A stretch of DNA of 64,000 nt from Bacteroidota bacterium (GCA_016185125.1 JACPOC010000034.1:1-64000); one strand, 5' to 3'. Shown: positions 43,068-53,308, counted from the stretch's first letter. Program-made: numbers and translations. Notes: generated by a model from the letters alone, not told the origin.

Positions 43068-44792
43068 ATGCTTTTTATAAGCGCAACTATTAAAAGTCAA
43101 ACCACCACCTTTACCGCAACCAATGTGAGGGTAACCGATACTTTAAGGACCATGAACGTAATGTATGCCCAAACAGTTCGGGCAAACGATACTTTACGTT
43201 GTATGAGTGGGGTTGTTGCAGAAAAGGATGTAAGAGTAGACGGAACACTTAATTTAACAGGCGATATTAACGCCCCAATTACTTCAACAGCTAATTTAGG
43301 GGAAGTAGTTGCAAAAGGTCAACTAACGGTTGCCGGCAATGCTACGTTTAATGGCGGCTTAAAACTTGCTCCTTTAACCGGCACAAGCGACAGGCTTTTG
43401 TATGTAGACCCGCTGGGTAATTTAAAAACTTCGGCTTCTACCGCCGCAACAGGACCTTTTTGGGAAACTATAGGAAATGCCGGCACTAACCCCTCAATTA
43501 ATTCTTTGGGAACCATAGATCAACAAGACCTTGTAATAAAAACAAGCGATAGTGAACGCATGCGGGTACTTGCAAATGGCGACATCTATTTTAGAACCGG
43601 AGCGGGTATGGTTTTAAAGTCCGCACCCAATATACTTAATCCGCCCTTTTCAGAAATTTTGGTTGGTATAGGAACTCAAAACCCGGTACGCTCTTTTCAT
43701 ATTTACACCGAGCATATAAGTGTTGTAAACCCTAACCCAGACCCCAACTTTTTGGCGGGTACGCACAACGGTATGCGCCTTGAAGATGTATCCGGCACAA
43801 CATTGCTTCCTGTAAAAAGCATTTGGGATATTTTACCTCATAACAAAAATTTGCTGTTTAGCAAAGCAGACCCTGCCGACCCTCACGTATTAAATGTAAA
43901 AATGATAATTGCCGATAATGGCAATGTAGGAATTGGGAATACCGCGCCCCTTGCTAAGTTACACGTAAGCGGTACCGGAATATTTTCGGGCAAAGTAGGT
44001 ATTGGCACCAATGCCCCAACCGGAAAACTGGAAGTGGTGGAAACTGCACAGGATCAGTATGGTTTGGTGGTTGGCGATTTATCGGGCAAAAGTTTAATGG
44101 TGGTGCCTAATTTAGGAACCGCCGGTTACAATCCTTTAAGCAATAGTGCAGATGTTGGTATTATTTTCAGAAACCAGAATGGCAATCCCGGAAACGCGGG
44201 CTTAACCATTGCGCCTCACAGTGCGGTAAATTCAGGGATACGGATTACTTCAACAGGTTATTTGGGAGTAGGCACTTCTAATCCCACTTCAAAGTTAACA
44301 GTAGACGCTGCAGGTGGCGAGGGCTTAGGGATAATATGTATGCCCACCCCAAATACCAAGGCAATTTCGGTATTTAACAACAATTCTCATCAATATGTTT
44401 TTTCGGTATATCCCAGTGGATATACCCATATAGGAAGTTTAACCACCGCTAACCCGGCCGCAGGATATAAGCTAACTGTTGACGGTAAAATAGGATCGCG
44501 CGAGGTATTGGTTAGCCTGCAGAACCCATGGCCCGATTATGTGTTCGAAAAAAACTATAAGTTAACATCATTAGATGCTGTACAAGCCTACGTAAAAGAA
44601 AACAAACACCTGCCAAACATACCGGCTGCCGCCGAATTAAACAAAAACGAATGCAGCCTTAATTTGGGGCAAATGCAAAGCAAGCAAATGGAAAAAATAG
44701 AAGAGCTTTATTTGTATTTGTTTGAAATGAAAAAAGAAATGGAAGAGTTGAAGAAGGAAAACGCTCTGCTAAAGAAGGCAATAATGAAATAA
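43068..44792 (+). CDS. Phase-variable surface protein with tail-fiber-like C-terminus
   Basis: A 574-residue frame starting MLFISATIKSQ. With the upstream ATG 42994 and 12 or 15 C in the tract, the product would begin MKNSLTPPPP, then RKGKQAVSGFKYLIIMLFIS, a complete signal peptide. The mature part has repeated beta-helix-like units (NGNVGIGNTAPLAKLHVSGTG, GKVGIGTNAPTGKLEV, LGVGTSNPTSKLTV). The C-terminal region (WPDYVFEKNYKLTSLDAVQA, ENKHLPNIPAA, a coiled coil) is a chaperone-like end common in Bacteroidota surface proteins. As assembled, export is doubtful. Confidence 0.82.
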   Translation: MLFISATIKSQTTTFTATNVRVTDTLRTMNVMYAQTVRANDTLRCMSGVVAEKDVRVDGTLNLTGDINAPITSTANLGEVVAKGQLTVAGNATFNGGLKLAPLTGTSDRLLYVDPLGNLKTSASTAATGPFWETIGNAGTNPSINSLGTIDQQDLVIKTSDSERMRVLANGDIYFRTGAGMVLKSAPNILNPPFSEILVGIGTQNPVRSFHIYTEHISVVNPNPDPNFLAGTHNGMRLEDVSGTTLLPVKSIWDILPHNKNLLFSKADPADPHVLNVKMIIADNGNVGIGNTAPLAKLHVSGTGIFSGKVGIGTNAPTGKLEVVETAQDQYGLVVGDLSGKSLMVVPNLGTAGYNPLSNSADVGIIFRNQNGNPGNAGLTIAPHSAVNSGIRITSTGYLGVGTSNPTSKLTVDAAGGEGLGIICMPTPNTKAISVFNNNSHQYVFSVYPSGYTHIGSLTTANPAAGYKLTVDGKIGSREVLVSLQNPWPDYVFEKNYKLTSLDAVQAYVKENKHLPNIPAAAELNKNECSLNLGQMQSKQMEKIEELYLYLFEMKKEMEELKKENALLKKAIMK

Positions 44793-44815
44793 TCTCACTT
44801 TTTAATTTTTGAGCA

Positions 44816-45206
44816 ATGAAACCCTTTATTAAAACAATTTTTATTACCTCAGTGTTGTTGGTTGTGGGGTGTGAAAGATCTCGCAATTGCAAAGGGGATA
44901 AATTAGAGGGTGACATTATTACTGAATATGAATTAAATCCTTGTTATGAACTTCACCGATATAGGTATTGATTTTAGTAAGTATAGTTTGATTGGGAAGC
45001 AGACATATAGCGCCTGCAGAGGTAAAACTCAAAAAAATGTTGTTATAGATCATGTTGCAAAAACTATTGAATATACCATCGCCATTACTATTTGTAAAAG
45101 CAGATCTTGTTCAAAAACGTATTTGAGTAATAACAACTTGGTGATTATTCCTAAGGTAAATAATAAATACATTTTAAAAACTAAAATTATTGAACAGAAT
45201 CTATAG
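44816..45206 (+). pseudogene. Frameshifted lipoprotein gene
   Basis: The first frame (ATG 44816) has a lipoprotein leader with VVGCE lipobox and ends early at a TGA near 44973. The second frame (from ATG 44946 to 45206) continues with FTDIGIDFSKYSLIGKQTYS and a plausible strand-rich body. Joined by a frameshift near 44945 they make one lipoprotein of about 130 residues, similar in pattern to the next gene (NIDFNSYSVIFVS). It may be a true mutation or a sequencing indel. Confidence 0.6.
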
Positions 45207-45684
45207 AATATTTAAAAAAATAGTCATCATTTTGCTCATTATTAATGTATGTATGTTATTGTCGTGCCGAAAAAAATGTAAAAAAAGCGATTATTACAGT
45301 TTAGATGATCCACTAATTGACTTAACTAATGATGTTAGTCCTACACCTAATAATAACACAAACAGTAATAATATATATTTGTTTACCGATTCAGCCGCGT
45401 TGTATTCTAATTTTAGTTTACCGCCATCGTATGATAACATAGATTTTAATTCTTATTCGGTAATTTTTGTTAGTTTAACAAGTAAAGAAATGCCTAACAA
45501 ATATATCGAAAACATTCGTTTTTCTTTAGCAGATGAGGGTTCTAATTATGTGTTAACAATAACTTTTTGCACTTACAAAAAAAATAGCTTGGGGTATAGA
45601 CGCAGTTATAAAATGTACTCTTTAATTAAATCAAATAAGCTGGTAAATAAACCTATTACAATTATAAGAAAAAATGAATATTAA
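45190..45684 (+). CDS. Hypothetical lipoprotein
   Basis: A 164-residue protein starting at TTG 45190, with a hydrophobic leader and MLLSCRKK lipobox. The body has IDFNSYSVIFVSLTSKEMP and YVLTITFCTYKK strands. No ATG is better placed, and its start overlaps the preceding frame. It overlaps the next gene by 11 bases, so it is co-translated with the protease and may act with it, perhaps as an inhibitor or chaperone (inference). Confidence 0.65.
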   Translation: MNRIYRIFKKIVIILLIINVCMLLSCRKKCKKSDYYSLDDPLIDLTNDVSPTPNNNTNSNNIYLFTDSAALYSNFSLPPSYDNIDFNSYSVIFVSLTSKEMPNKYIENIRFSLADEGSNYVLTITFCTYKKNSLGYRRSYKMYSLIKSNKLVNKPITIIRKNEY

Positions 45685-47170
45685 AATTTTTGTTGTATTT
45701 AGTTTGGCTGCTAAAATAGCAACAGCTCAACTTGCGTTGCCTTGCAATAACAACCTGTATTGTGACCCTGCGTATTTAAATCCTATACCGGCAGACGTTT
45801 ATACGAAGAATGCTAGATCAGTCATGATGATCTATACACCTAATGGCGGTGGGCAATGTACAGCTACCCTATTACGCCAAATAGTTGGTGATGATAATCA
45901 ACAGCAAAATATTATTATAACAGCAAGGCATTGTATTCATCAAGGTGATAATGGATTTGGACCCCTTGCAGATATAAATAATATGGAAATTGAATTCAAT
46001 TACTCTAACCCAGATTGCAATGTTGTTCCAAATCCTCCTTATAAGACGGGTCGATATAAGTTAAAAGGAGCAACTCTTATTGATGAGAGCTTATTTAACG
46101 ATATCGCAATCCTTAAATTAAATCAGCCCATCCCCCCCCATTTTCAGCCGTATTATAGTGGTTGGACTGCATCGCCATTAATATCTCCTTCAGGTGCATA
46201 TTTTGATATTCATCATGCGGCAGAGGATATAAAAAAAATTAGTTCCACTACCATACCAATCGCGCTTAATGCCCCGATCCCATACCGAATCAATGCTATT
46301 TGGACAAATGGGGTAACTGAACAGGGATCATCTGGTTCCGCACTTTTTAATTATAACCGTCGCGTTATTGGAGCAGCCTCTTTTGGACTATCGAACAACA
46401 ACAATTGTTCAAACGGAGTTTATGTAAATTTTGGCAGATTTCTCCTTTTTTGGATGGGAAGCCCTGCCACTCGTAGTGTTCTGCGGCCAAATAATAATAA
46501 CAACCCTTTTATTCTTGGCAATTCGGGCGGAGAAATTGAATGTTACAAAGGCGATTTAAATTTAAATGGTAAGTATTGGCCCGCAGGCGATTATCAGCCA
46601 AATAATATTATAACTATAAAATGTGAAGGCAATATGTTTTTGGCTCAACCGGGTGGTTCAACAAATAACCTCACAGTATATCCCGGCGCTGAGTTTAATT
46701 TTGAGGCAGGCGGTCAAATTATAAAAGCGCAGCCCGGTTTTTACGCCATGGCAGGTTCTATTGTTTCCATAAAACCTAACATGGCCTGTACCCCCATGCG
46801 GATGATGAACAGCATTGATCCTTCTGACATTGACTCTAACAGCGTAAATTATTATTATGATGAATCAAAGGGAGAATTACCTAAAGAAGGAATGTATTCC
46901 GCGAAGCCTGTTTCTACCTTACAAATATTCCCTAACCCAAACAAAGGTGTTTTTAAGGTTAAAAGTTTAGGCTATAAAACCGAGCCTCATACCTTTGAGC
47001 TGATTGATGTAAATGGTAGAATCATCTATTCCGTTTCTTCCAATTATTTTGATAACGGCGAAGAAGAATCCTTTTCATTTACCGATTTACCCGGCGGAGT
47101 ATATATGCTTAAAATTGAAAACGAAGTTTCTAAAAACGCGGAGTATAAAAGGGTAATTATTCAAAAATAA
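45674..47170 (+). CDS. Secreted trypsin-like serine protease, T9SS substrate
   Basis: A 498-residue protein. After a signal peptide (VFSLAAKIATAQ), a chymotrypsin-fold domain has TARHCI (His), NDIAILKL (Asp) and EQGSSGSALF (Ser), the full triad, in the style of lysyl-endopeptidase-like enzymes. A linker with GGEIECYKGDLNLNGKYW follows. The C-terminal sorting domain (IFPNPNKGVFKVKS, YKRVIIQK) directs type IX secretion. Cleavage specificity unknown. Confidence 0.87.
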   Translation: MNIKIFVVFSLAAKIATAQLALPCNNNLYCDPAYLNPIPADVYTKNARSVMMIYTPNGGGQCTATLLRQIVGDDNQQQNIIITARHCIHQGDNGFGPLADINNMEIEFNYSNPDCNVVPNPPYKTGRYKLKGATLIDESLFNDIAILKLNQPIPPHFQPYYSGWTASPLISPSGAYFDIHHAAEDIKKISSTTIPIALNAPIPYRINAIWTNGVTEQGSSGSALFNYNRRVIGAASFGLSNNNNCSNGVYVNFGRFLLFWMGSPATRSVLRPNNNNNPFILGNSGGEIECYKGDLNLNGKYWPAGDYQPNNIITIKCEGNMFLAQPGGSTNNLTVYPGAEFNFEAGGQIIKAQPGFYAMAGSIVSIKPNMACTPMRMMNSIDPSDIDSNSVNYYYDESKGELPKEGMYSAKPVSTLQIFPNPNKGVFKVKSLGYKTEPHTFELIDVNGRIIYSVSSNYFDNGEEESFSFTDLPGGVYMLKIENEVSKNAEYKRVIIQK

Positions 47171-47241
47171 AACTATCCCAACACAATAAACCGAGCCTCC
47201 AACCGTTATTATCGTATATAAACCCATAAAAACACATAGCC

Positions 47242-47718
47242 ATGCCTTTTAAAGACGTTATTAAACAGCATTTCAGCGAGCAAAATCACAACAAGTTTAA
47301 CAAGCTAATGGCCGATATGGAGGCTTTGTTGCAGCATCATTTGCATACCCTTAGCGAGGAAGAAAACCAACAATACGGTAAAATTAACGAGCAAAACAAA
47401 CTGTTTGTAAATAAAGTAAGGGATTACCACAATAGCCAACCTGCCCTCAGCAGCCCCGATGTGGATTGGAAAGAATTTGATAAAGACGCCGAAGACCGCC
47501 TTTTTTTGGAAACCTCGGCCATGCGCCTTGAAGCGCTTGCCAAAAGCATGATGGAAACCAAACGCCTGCACGATTACGATAATTATAACAATGCGCGCAT
47601 TGATTATAAATACACCAAATACAAGGCCGAAACAGATGAAACCCTCGCTTTTAAAAGCAAAGCCGAGGACCTAAAACAGTTTTTTCCGGGCACAGGAAGC
47701 GGTAAAAGCGATAGTTAA
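47242..47718 (+). CDS. Hypothetical helical protein
   Basis: A 158-residue, highly charged all-helical protein without signal peptide: KQHFSEQNHNKFNKLMADME, HHLHTLSEEENQQYGKI. Long amphipathic helices suggest a coiled coil or bundle. No family recognised. It lies in its own unit after the protease. Confidence 0.6.
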   Translation: MPFKDVIKQHFSEQNHNKFNKLMADMEALLQHHLHTLSEEENQQYGKINEQNKLFVNKVRDYHNSQPALSSPDVDWKEFDKDAEDRLFLETSAMRLEALAKSMMETKRLHDYDNYNNARIDYKYTKYKAETDETLAFKSKAEDLKQFFPGTGSGKSDS

Positions 47719-47889
47719 AACGATTTCTACCGCAGCGATTTATCGATATAGCAATGGCACGCAGATAACACAGATCAAGCAGATTTATATAATTAGTAAA
47801 TCTTCTTCGACCTCAGAGATTGCTTCGCTAAAGCACTCGCAAAGACGGGGTAAAACCATACCGCCTCGTCAGCGATTTTCTCTCGAAGC

Positions 47890-49125
47890 TTATTTTTTTC
47901 TTTGGTGAAATTTTGATTTTCCTTTGCCACCGCCCCCTTTGGAAGGGCCATGCCTTGAAAAGGCTTTCTTTTTATTTGCTTCGGGATTATATTCCGGTCC
48001 GGGACCTAATTCGGGAGGAATAGGCATTTTAGGAACTTCAATTCCCATTAAAGCTTCAATATGAAAAAACTTCATTTGATCGCGTTCATTAATAAACGTA
48101 ATGGCTACACCCGCTTTGGATGCGCGCGCGGTTCTGCCAATACGGTGAATATAATCTTCCGGATCAGGCGGCGCATCGTAGTTTACTACCAGGCTTATTC
48201 CATCTACATCAATACCGCGCGATAAAATATCTGTTCCAATTAAAATACGTAAACGTTTTCCTTTAAAATCACGCATGATCTCTTCGCGTTCTGCCTGCTC
48301 CAAATCTGATGAAAATGCTTTAACAGAACCAAGAGGTCTTAATACCTTTTCCAATGCTTTTACATTTTCTTTGGTGGAAGAAAAAATAATAACCGATTGA
48401 TAATCTTCATTCTTTAAAATACCTTTAATTAAAGCTTCTTTTTGATGGTCATGCACCACGTAAGCCTGCTGAACAATGCCTGCCGCCGGTTTAGAGATGG
48501 CAATATTTATTTGCTCAGGATTATTTGAAATTTCGTTGGCCAGCGAGCGGATTTTTGGAGGCATGGTTGCTGAAAACATAATGGTTTGTCGGTTTTTGGG
48601 AAGATAATTGATAATGGTTTTCAAATCATCAATAAAACCCATGTCCATCATCCTGTCTGCTTCATCTAAAACCAAATGCTGTAAATGTTCAAAATTCATT
48701 TTACCCGATTGCAGTAAAGCAATCAATCGGCCGGGAGTAGCGCAAACAATATCCACACCTTCTTCAAGTGCGTGGCGCTGTTTTTCCCAGGTAATGCCAT
48801 CATTTCCTCCATAAATAGCAATAGAGCCTACAGAACAAAAATAACCCATGCCATCAATCTGCTGATCGATTTGAAGCACTAATTCGCGTGTGGGCGCAAT
48901 GATTAAGGTATTTAAATGCCGCGTTGGCGCTTTTAAAATGTGATGTATGATGGGCAACAAATAAGCAGCGGTTTTACCCGTACCGGTTTGTGCACAGGCA
49001 ATAAGATCTTTATTATTTAATATAACCGGAATAGCTTGTTCCTGAATAGGGGTGGGCTGCTTGTAACCCATGCTGTAAAGCCCTTCCAATAAGGACTCAT
49101 CAAATTTAAAATCGTCGAATGTCAA
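47890..49125 (-). CDS. DEAD-box RNA helicase (RhlE-like)
   Basis: A 411-residue helicase with all core motifs: Q motif (PTPIQEQAIP), I AQTGTGKT, Ia PTRELVLQ, Ib TPGRL, II DEAD (LDEADRMMDMGF), III SAT, V-type GTDILSRGIDV and VI HRIGRTAR. The C-terminal tail is basic and Gly/Lys-rich (KGGGGKGKSKFHQRKK), typical for RNA binding in ribosome assembly or RNA decay. It starts at TTG, since no ATG precedes MTFDDFKFDE. Confidence 0.93.
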   Translation of the reverse strand: MTFDDFKFDESLLEGLYSMGYKQPTPIQEQAIPVILNNKDLIACAQTGTGKTAAYLLPIIHHILKAPTRHLNTLIIAPTRELVLQIDQQIDGMGYFCSVGSIAIYGGNDGITWEKQRHALEEGVDIVCATPGRLIALLQSGKMNFEHLQHLVLDEADRMMDMGFIDDLKTIINYLPKNRQTIMFSATMPPKIRSLANEISNNPEQINIAISKPAAGIVQQAYVVHDHQKEALIKGILKNEDYQSVIIFSSTKENVKALEKVLRPLGSVKAFSSDLEQAEREEIMRDFKGKRLRILIGTDILSRGIDVDGISLVVNYDAPPDPEDYIHRIGRTARASKAGVAITFINERDQMKFFHIEALMGIEVPKMPIPPELGPGPEYNPEANKKKAFSRHGPSKGGGGKGKSKFHQRKK

Positions 49126-49177
49126 AATTTTTTTGTTTAATTAAGCGATGAAGATACGGTTTTTATGCGAGTATTTC

Positions 49178-49942
49178 TTATAAAGCATCCTTAGGAAAAT
49201 TCTCCTCATCATCGCGGTAATGTTCGCGGGTATTAACAGGAATTGTTCCTTTTTTACGGTGCATTCGCATTTGAAAAACATCTACCAGAAAAGCAAAGCC
49301 CATACTAAAATAAATATATCCTTTAGGTATTTCTCTGCCAAAACCTTCGGCAATAAGCGTAAAACCTATAAGTAAAAGAAAGGAAAGTGCCAGCATTTTA
49401 AAAGCAGGATGTTTGTTTACAAATTTACTGATGAGTTCCGACGCTACCAACATCATCCCTACAGAAGCAATTACGGCCACATACATTACCCAGGGTTCTT
49501 TTACAAGCCCCACCGCTGTTATGATCGAGTCGATGGAAAATACAAGATCCATAATTAATATCTGAATCACCACTTTAGCCAAGGTAGCGTTCTTTAAATT
49601 TTTACTTTTATCGCCCTCCTCTCCTTCCATTTTATGAAATATTTCTGTGCTGCTTTTATACATTAAAAACAAACCTCCGGCCAATAGAATAAGGTCTTTA
49701 ACCGAAAAACCTTGGTCAAAAACAACAAATAAATCATTTTCAAAGTGAAGGAATACCGATATTAAAACCAGCAGCAAAATACGCAGAACACCGGCCAGCA
49801 ACAGACCAACTCTGCGCGCTTTTTTCTGCTTTTTTTGAGGCAGTTTATTGGCTAAAATAGAGATGAAAATGATGTTATCAATCCCCAGAACAGCTTCCAG
49901 GGCAATGAGCGTAACAAGAGAAATAATTAATTCGTAATCCAC
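49178..49942 (-). CDS. TerC-family membrane protein
   Basis: A 254-residue inner-membrane protein with seven helices. ALEAVLGIDNIIFISILANK and MDLVFSIDSIITAVGLV carry the paired acidic (DN, DS) motifs of the TerC metal-handling family, linked to manganese export or tellurite resistance. The C-terminus is basic cytosolic tail. It starts at GTG. Confidence 0.9.
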   Translation of the reverse strand: MDYELIISLVTLIALEAVLGIDNIIFISILANKLPQKKQKKARRVGLLLAGVLRILLLVLISVFLHFENDLFVVFDQGFSVKDLILLAGGLFLMYKSSTEIFHKMEGEEGDKSKNLKNATLAKVVIQILIMDLVFSIDSIITAVGLVKEPWVMYVAVIASVGMMLVASELISKFVNKHPAFKMLALSFLLLIGFTLIAEGFGREIPKGYIYFSMGFAFLVDVFQMRMHRKKGTIPVNTREHYRDDEENFPKDAL

Positions 49943-49987
49943 AGTTTGTCACCTACAAAGTTTATACCCGTTTAAATTAAAGCTCAA

Positions 49988-51040
49988 TTAAGACTCTTCA
50001 TTTACATAATACAATTTCATAAATTTAAGACCTTTTTCATCATCGTAACCTTTTTCAACGTAATCGTGGCGGCCGTGAATATAAACGTGAAAATTTTTAT
50101 CGAGCTTAATAACGCTCTTCATGTATTTTTGATTTTTTTTAACTGCCGTTTGTGATACATCAAATTCATCAATAGCTGTTAAATCCAATCTCTTGTTAAA
50201 ATCCTGACGGTAATCATTAAAGGCTGTAATTAATTTAGGCTCCACTAAAACATCTTTTTCAAAATCCTTTACATTAAATTTTTCTTTTTCTTTAAAATAA
50301 CCGGTGCTTTTGTTCAGCATCATCATCTGATCCTGCTTTTCCACATTATTGGCCTCGGTTAAAACTTCCTCACAAAAACCGCGGGAAGCATCAATAAAAT
50401 TTTTGGTGTGATAATACGCGTTGGCTTTAATTGTTGCGTTTAAAAAATCCTCTTCCCAATACAAAGCAATTTCGGCGCTTCGGTTATTGTTGTCGATAAT
50501 ACTCAGTTTGTATCCTTTGTTTTTTTCAGTATTGAAAACTAAACAGCCTTTATCGAGTTTATTAATATTAATTCCGTTATCGCAATCCACATCAAATTCA
50601 TCCACATGCTGATAAACTTTTAAATAACTTTCCTTATTTTCTGTTTTAAAAAATCCAATGGCGTCACACAATTCTCCATCCACAACAGCGTCTCTGAAAT
50701 AACAGGTATAAAATTCCCCGCCTTTTATTTTTGGGTGCATACTTTGGTTATATAAATGCTCAGCGGCTAACTTAGATTGCTCGATAAAAACACTTCTGGA
50801 TTTAAAAATATCTTCACTAACATTGGCCACACTGTTTAACGAAACATCTAATTTTCCCTTAAACTGATGATAAATATCTGTTTTAAAAGGCGATAAAAAA
50901 TAACGAAGGATAGTTTCTTTTACAAAATCATCCTTAAATTTTATTTCTTTATCGCTTAAAGTTAACTCTTCGCCTAAACCTTTGTTGCCTACATAATGAA
51001 TTACAAAATGAGTAAGCTCTGCCCTTGAAAAATCTATCAT
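49988..51040 (-). CDS. Nucleoid-associated protein (NdpA/YejK family)
   Basis: A 350-residue cytosolic protein of the 37-kDa nucleoid-associated (NdpA) family. The N-terminal half has FSRAELTHFVIHYVGNKG and the central HLYNQSMHPKIKGGEFYTCY and FRDAVVDGELCDAIGFFK segments. Probably binds DNA. Members are also found among anti-phage nuclease loci, but this one is in a core setting. Confidence 0.8.
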   Translation of the reverse strand: MIDFSRAELTHFVIHYVGNKGLGEELTLSDKEIKFKDDFVKETILRYFLSPFKTDIYHQFKGKLDVSLNSVANVSEDIFKSRSVFIEQSKLAAEHLYNQSMHPKIKGGEFYTCYFRDAVVDGELCDAIGFFKTENKESYLKVYQHVDEFDVDCDNGININKLDKGCLVFNTEKNKGYKLSIIDNNNRSAEIALYWEEDFLNATIKANAYYHTKNFIDASRGFCEEVLTEANNVEKQDQMMMLNKSTGYFKEKEKFNVKDFEKDVLVEPKLITAFNDYRQDFNKRLDLTAIDEFDVSQTAVKKNQKYMKSVIKLDKNFHVYIHGRHDYVEKGYDDEKGLKFMKLYYVNEES

Positions 51041-51169
51041 ATTTATATTAATTTAACGGTTTTAAATATATACTTCCTAAACACCATACTTTTAACAATA
51101 TTTAAACAAGTTTTAAGTACTCTGGCAAGTTATCTGTATTATAGACTATGAAAAGTCTGTTTTAAAAAT

Positions 51170-51177
51170 TAAATTTG
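51170..51177 (+). promoter_or_regulatory. Protease -7 box, 4 bases before ATG
   Basis: TAAATTTG followed by TTTT and ATG at 51182. Same geometry as the integrase, fic and argS boxes. Confidence 0.6.
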
Positions 51178-51181
51178 TTTT

Positions 51182-53308
51182 ATGCAAAAAGTTATCTCAA
51201 TGTTTAGCGTTAAGTCCATGATAATTGCAAGTGTTATTGCTCTATCATCATTTACCGCTTTTAAATATGTATTTGATAAAAACGATGTGATCTTCGAATT
51301 ACTTCTGGGAAGTTTAGGCGCTAACCATTATAATCAGGTAAAAATAGACGATACCTTCAGCGAAAAGGTGTATGATCTTTACATGAAGCGGCTCGACGCC
51401 GGTAAAAAGTTTTTAATTCAGGAAGATGTGGATGCCTTAGCCAAATACAGAAGAGATATTGATGATCAGATTCAAAGCCAGCGTCATGATTTCTATAAAA
51501 AATCTGTTGAACTTATTAATAAACGTATTAAGGAAAAGGAATTATGGGCAAAGGAACTTTTATCCGCGCCTTTAGATTATACGCTAAATGACGAATATGA
51601 AACAGATGGTGAAAAAACTTCTTTTGCAAAAACAGAAGCCGATCTTAAAAAGGAATGGAAGAAAATGCTAAAATATCAGGTTTTATCGCGTATTGACGAT
51701 GCCATGAATGCTCAGGAAAAAGCCTTAGAGAAAAAAGACACAGTATTTAAAGTGCGCACATTTGATTCTATTGAAGTAGATGCGCGACGCAAAACCGTAA
51801 AAAGCAATCAGGATCTTTATAAATTCTTAAATAAAATTACAGCGCGCGACAGATTTTCGCAATTTGCAAATGCCATTGCAGGAGTTTACGATCCGCATAC
51901 CGAATATTTTGCACCGAAAGAAAAAAAGAAATTCGACCAAGCCATGAGCGGACAATTTGAAGGCATTGGCGCTCGTCTTCAGCAAAAAGACGGATTTTTA
52001 AGAGTAAGCGAAATTATTGTGGGAAGTCCGAGTTTTAAACAAGGTGAATTAAAAGCAGGCGACGATATTATGAAAGTTGGCCAGGGAAATGCCGACCCTA
52101 TTGATGTAACCAATATGGATATGGATGATGCCATTGAATTGATAAAAGGAAAAAAAGGAACAGAAGTAAGATTAACAGTTAAGAAAAGTGATGGATCTAT
52201 TAAAGTAATACCTATTATACGCGATATCATTGAAATAGAAGAAACATTTGCAAAAAGCGCCATCCTTGATAACAAAACTAAAGTGGGCTATATTTATCTG
52301 CCTTCTTTTTACACAGATTTTACCCGAACAGGCACTGCCCGCCATTGCTCGCAGGATGTACGTAAAGAAATTGAAAAACTGAAAAAACAAGGCGCAAAAA
52401 GTTTAATTATTGATGTGCGTGATAACGGTGGCGGATCGCTTCAGGAAGTAATTGAAATGGCCGGCTTGTTCTTTCCTAAGGGGCCGGTTGTTCAGGTTAA
52501 GGGGAAAAACAATATGCGAACCGTTATGGAAGATAAAAACCCTGATGTTGCATGGGATGGTCCATTAGCGGTAATGATTAACCATAACAGCGCCAGCGCC
52601 AGCGAAATTTTAGCGGCAGCCATTCAGGATTATAAACGTGGAGTAATTGTGGGAACACCAAGCTTCGGCAAAGGAACTGTTCAATCATTTTATGACCTTG
52701 ATAATTATTTATTGCCGCAGTTTGACACCATTAAACCGGTTGGCCAGATTAAAATTACACATCAGAAATTTTACAGAATAAACGGGGGGGCAACTCAGCT
52801 TAAAGGAGTTGTGCCGGATGTATTATTACCGGACCCTTATGCGATGCTTGATTTAGGCGAAAAAGAACTGGATTATCCAATGGCTTGGGATGAGATAACC
52901 AAAGCCGACTACACTCAATTTACTTCCATTAATTATCCATCTCTAATTAAAGCAAGTCAGGCACGCATTAAAAAAAGCCCTCAATTTGCTTTGGTAGAGC
53001 AGCAATCAAAAGAAATCAAATCTAAAAAAGATGATACCAAATATAATCTTAATCTTGATAAATTTCGTGCCGAATTAAAAGAGTATCGCGATCAAAATAA
53101 AAAATATGAAGATCTCAGAAAAGAAATAACCGGATTTAAAGTTTCCATTCTTGATGAAGATAAAATGCGTTTTGGAAATGATACTACTAAGATTGGCAAG
53201 GAAAACCGTTGGGCCAAAAACATAAGCAAGGATATTTATATTTATGAAGCCTCAAACGTTGTAAGTGAAATAAAGATGCAGCCTTCGGTGGCTAATAAAG
53301 CAGAGTAA
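51182..53308 (+). CDS. C-terminal processing peptidase (Prc/Tsp, S41)
   Basis: A 708-residue periplasmic protease. It has an N-terminal membrane anchor or signal (SMIIASVIALSSFTAFKYVF), a helical N-domain, a PDZ domain (about 255-345, FEGIGARLQQKDGFLRVSEI), and an S41 catalytic core with nucleophile Ser in NSASASEILAAAIQDY and Lys in FGKGTVQSF. The C-terminal domain is the DUF3340-type extension. It degrades misfolded or tagged envelope proteins. Confidence 0.92.
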   Translation: MQKVISMFSVKSMIIASVIALSSFTAFKYVFDKNDVIFELLLGSLGANHYNQVKIDDTFSEKVYDLYMKRLDAGKKFLIQEDVDALAKYRRDIDDQIQSQRHDFYKKSVELINKRIKEKELWAKELLSAPLDYTLNDEYETDGEKTSFAKTEADLKKEWKKMLKYQVLSRIDDAMNAQEKALEKKDTVFKVRTFDSIEVDARRKTVKSNQDLYKFLNKITARDRFSQFANAIAGVYDPHTEYFAPKEKKKFDQAMSGQFEGIGARLQQKDGFLRVSEIIVGSPSFKQGELKAGDDIMKVGQGNADPIDVTNMDMDDAIELIKGKKGTEVRLTVKKSDGSIKVIPIIRDIIEIEETFAKSAILDNKTKVGYIYLPSFYTDFTRTGTARHCSQDVRKEIEKLKKQGAKSLIIDVRDNGGGSLQEVIEMAGLFFPKGPVVQVKGKNNMRTVMEDKNPDVAWDGPLAVMINHNSASASEILAAAIQDYKRGVIVGTPSFGKGTVQSFYDLDNYLLPQFDTIKPVGQIKITHQKFYRINGGATQLKGVVPDVLLPDPYAMLDLGEKELDYPMAWDEITKADYTQFTSINYPSLIKASQARIKKSPQFALVEQQSKEIKSKKDDTKYNLNLDKFRAELKEYRDQNKKYEDLRKEITGFKVSILDEDKMRFGNDTTKIGKENRWAKNISKDIYIYEASNVVSEIKMQPSVANKAE

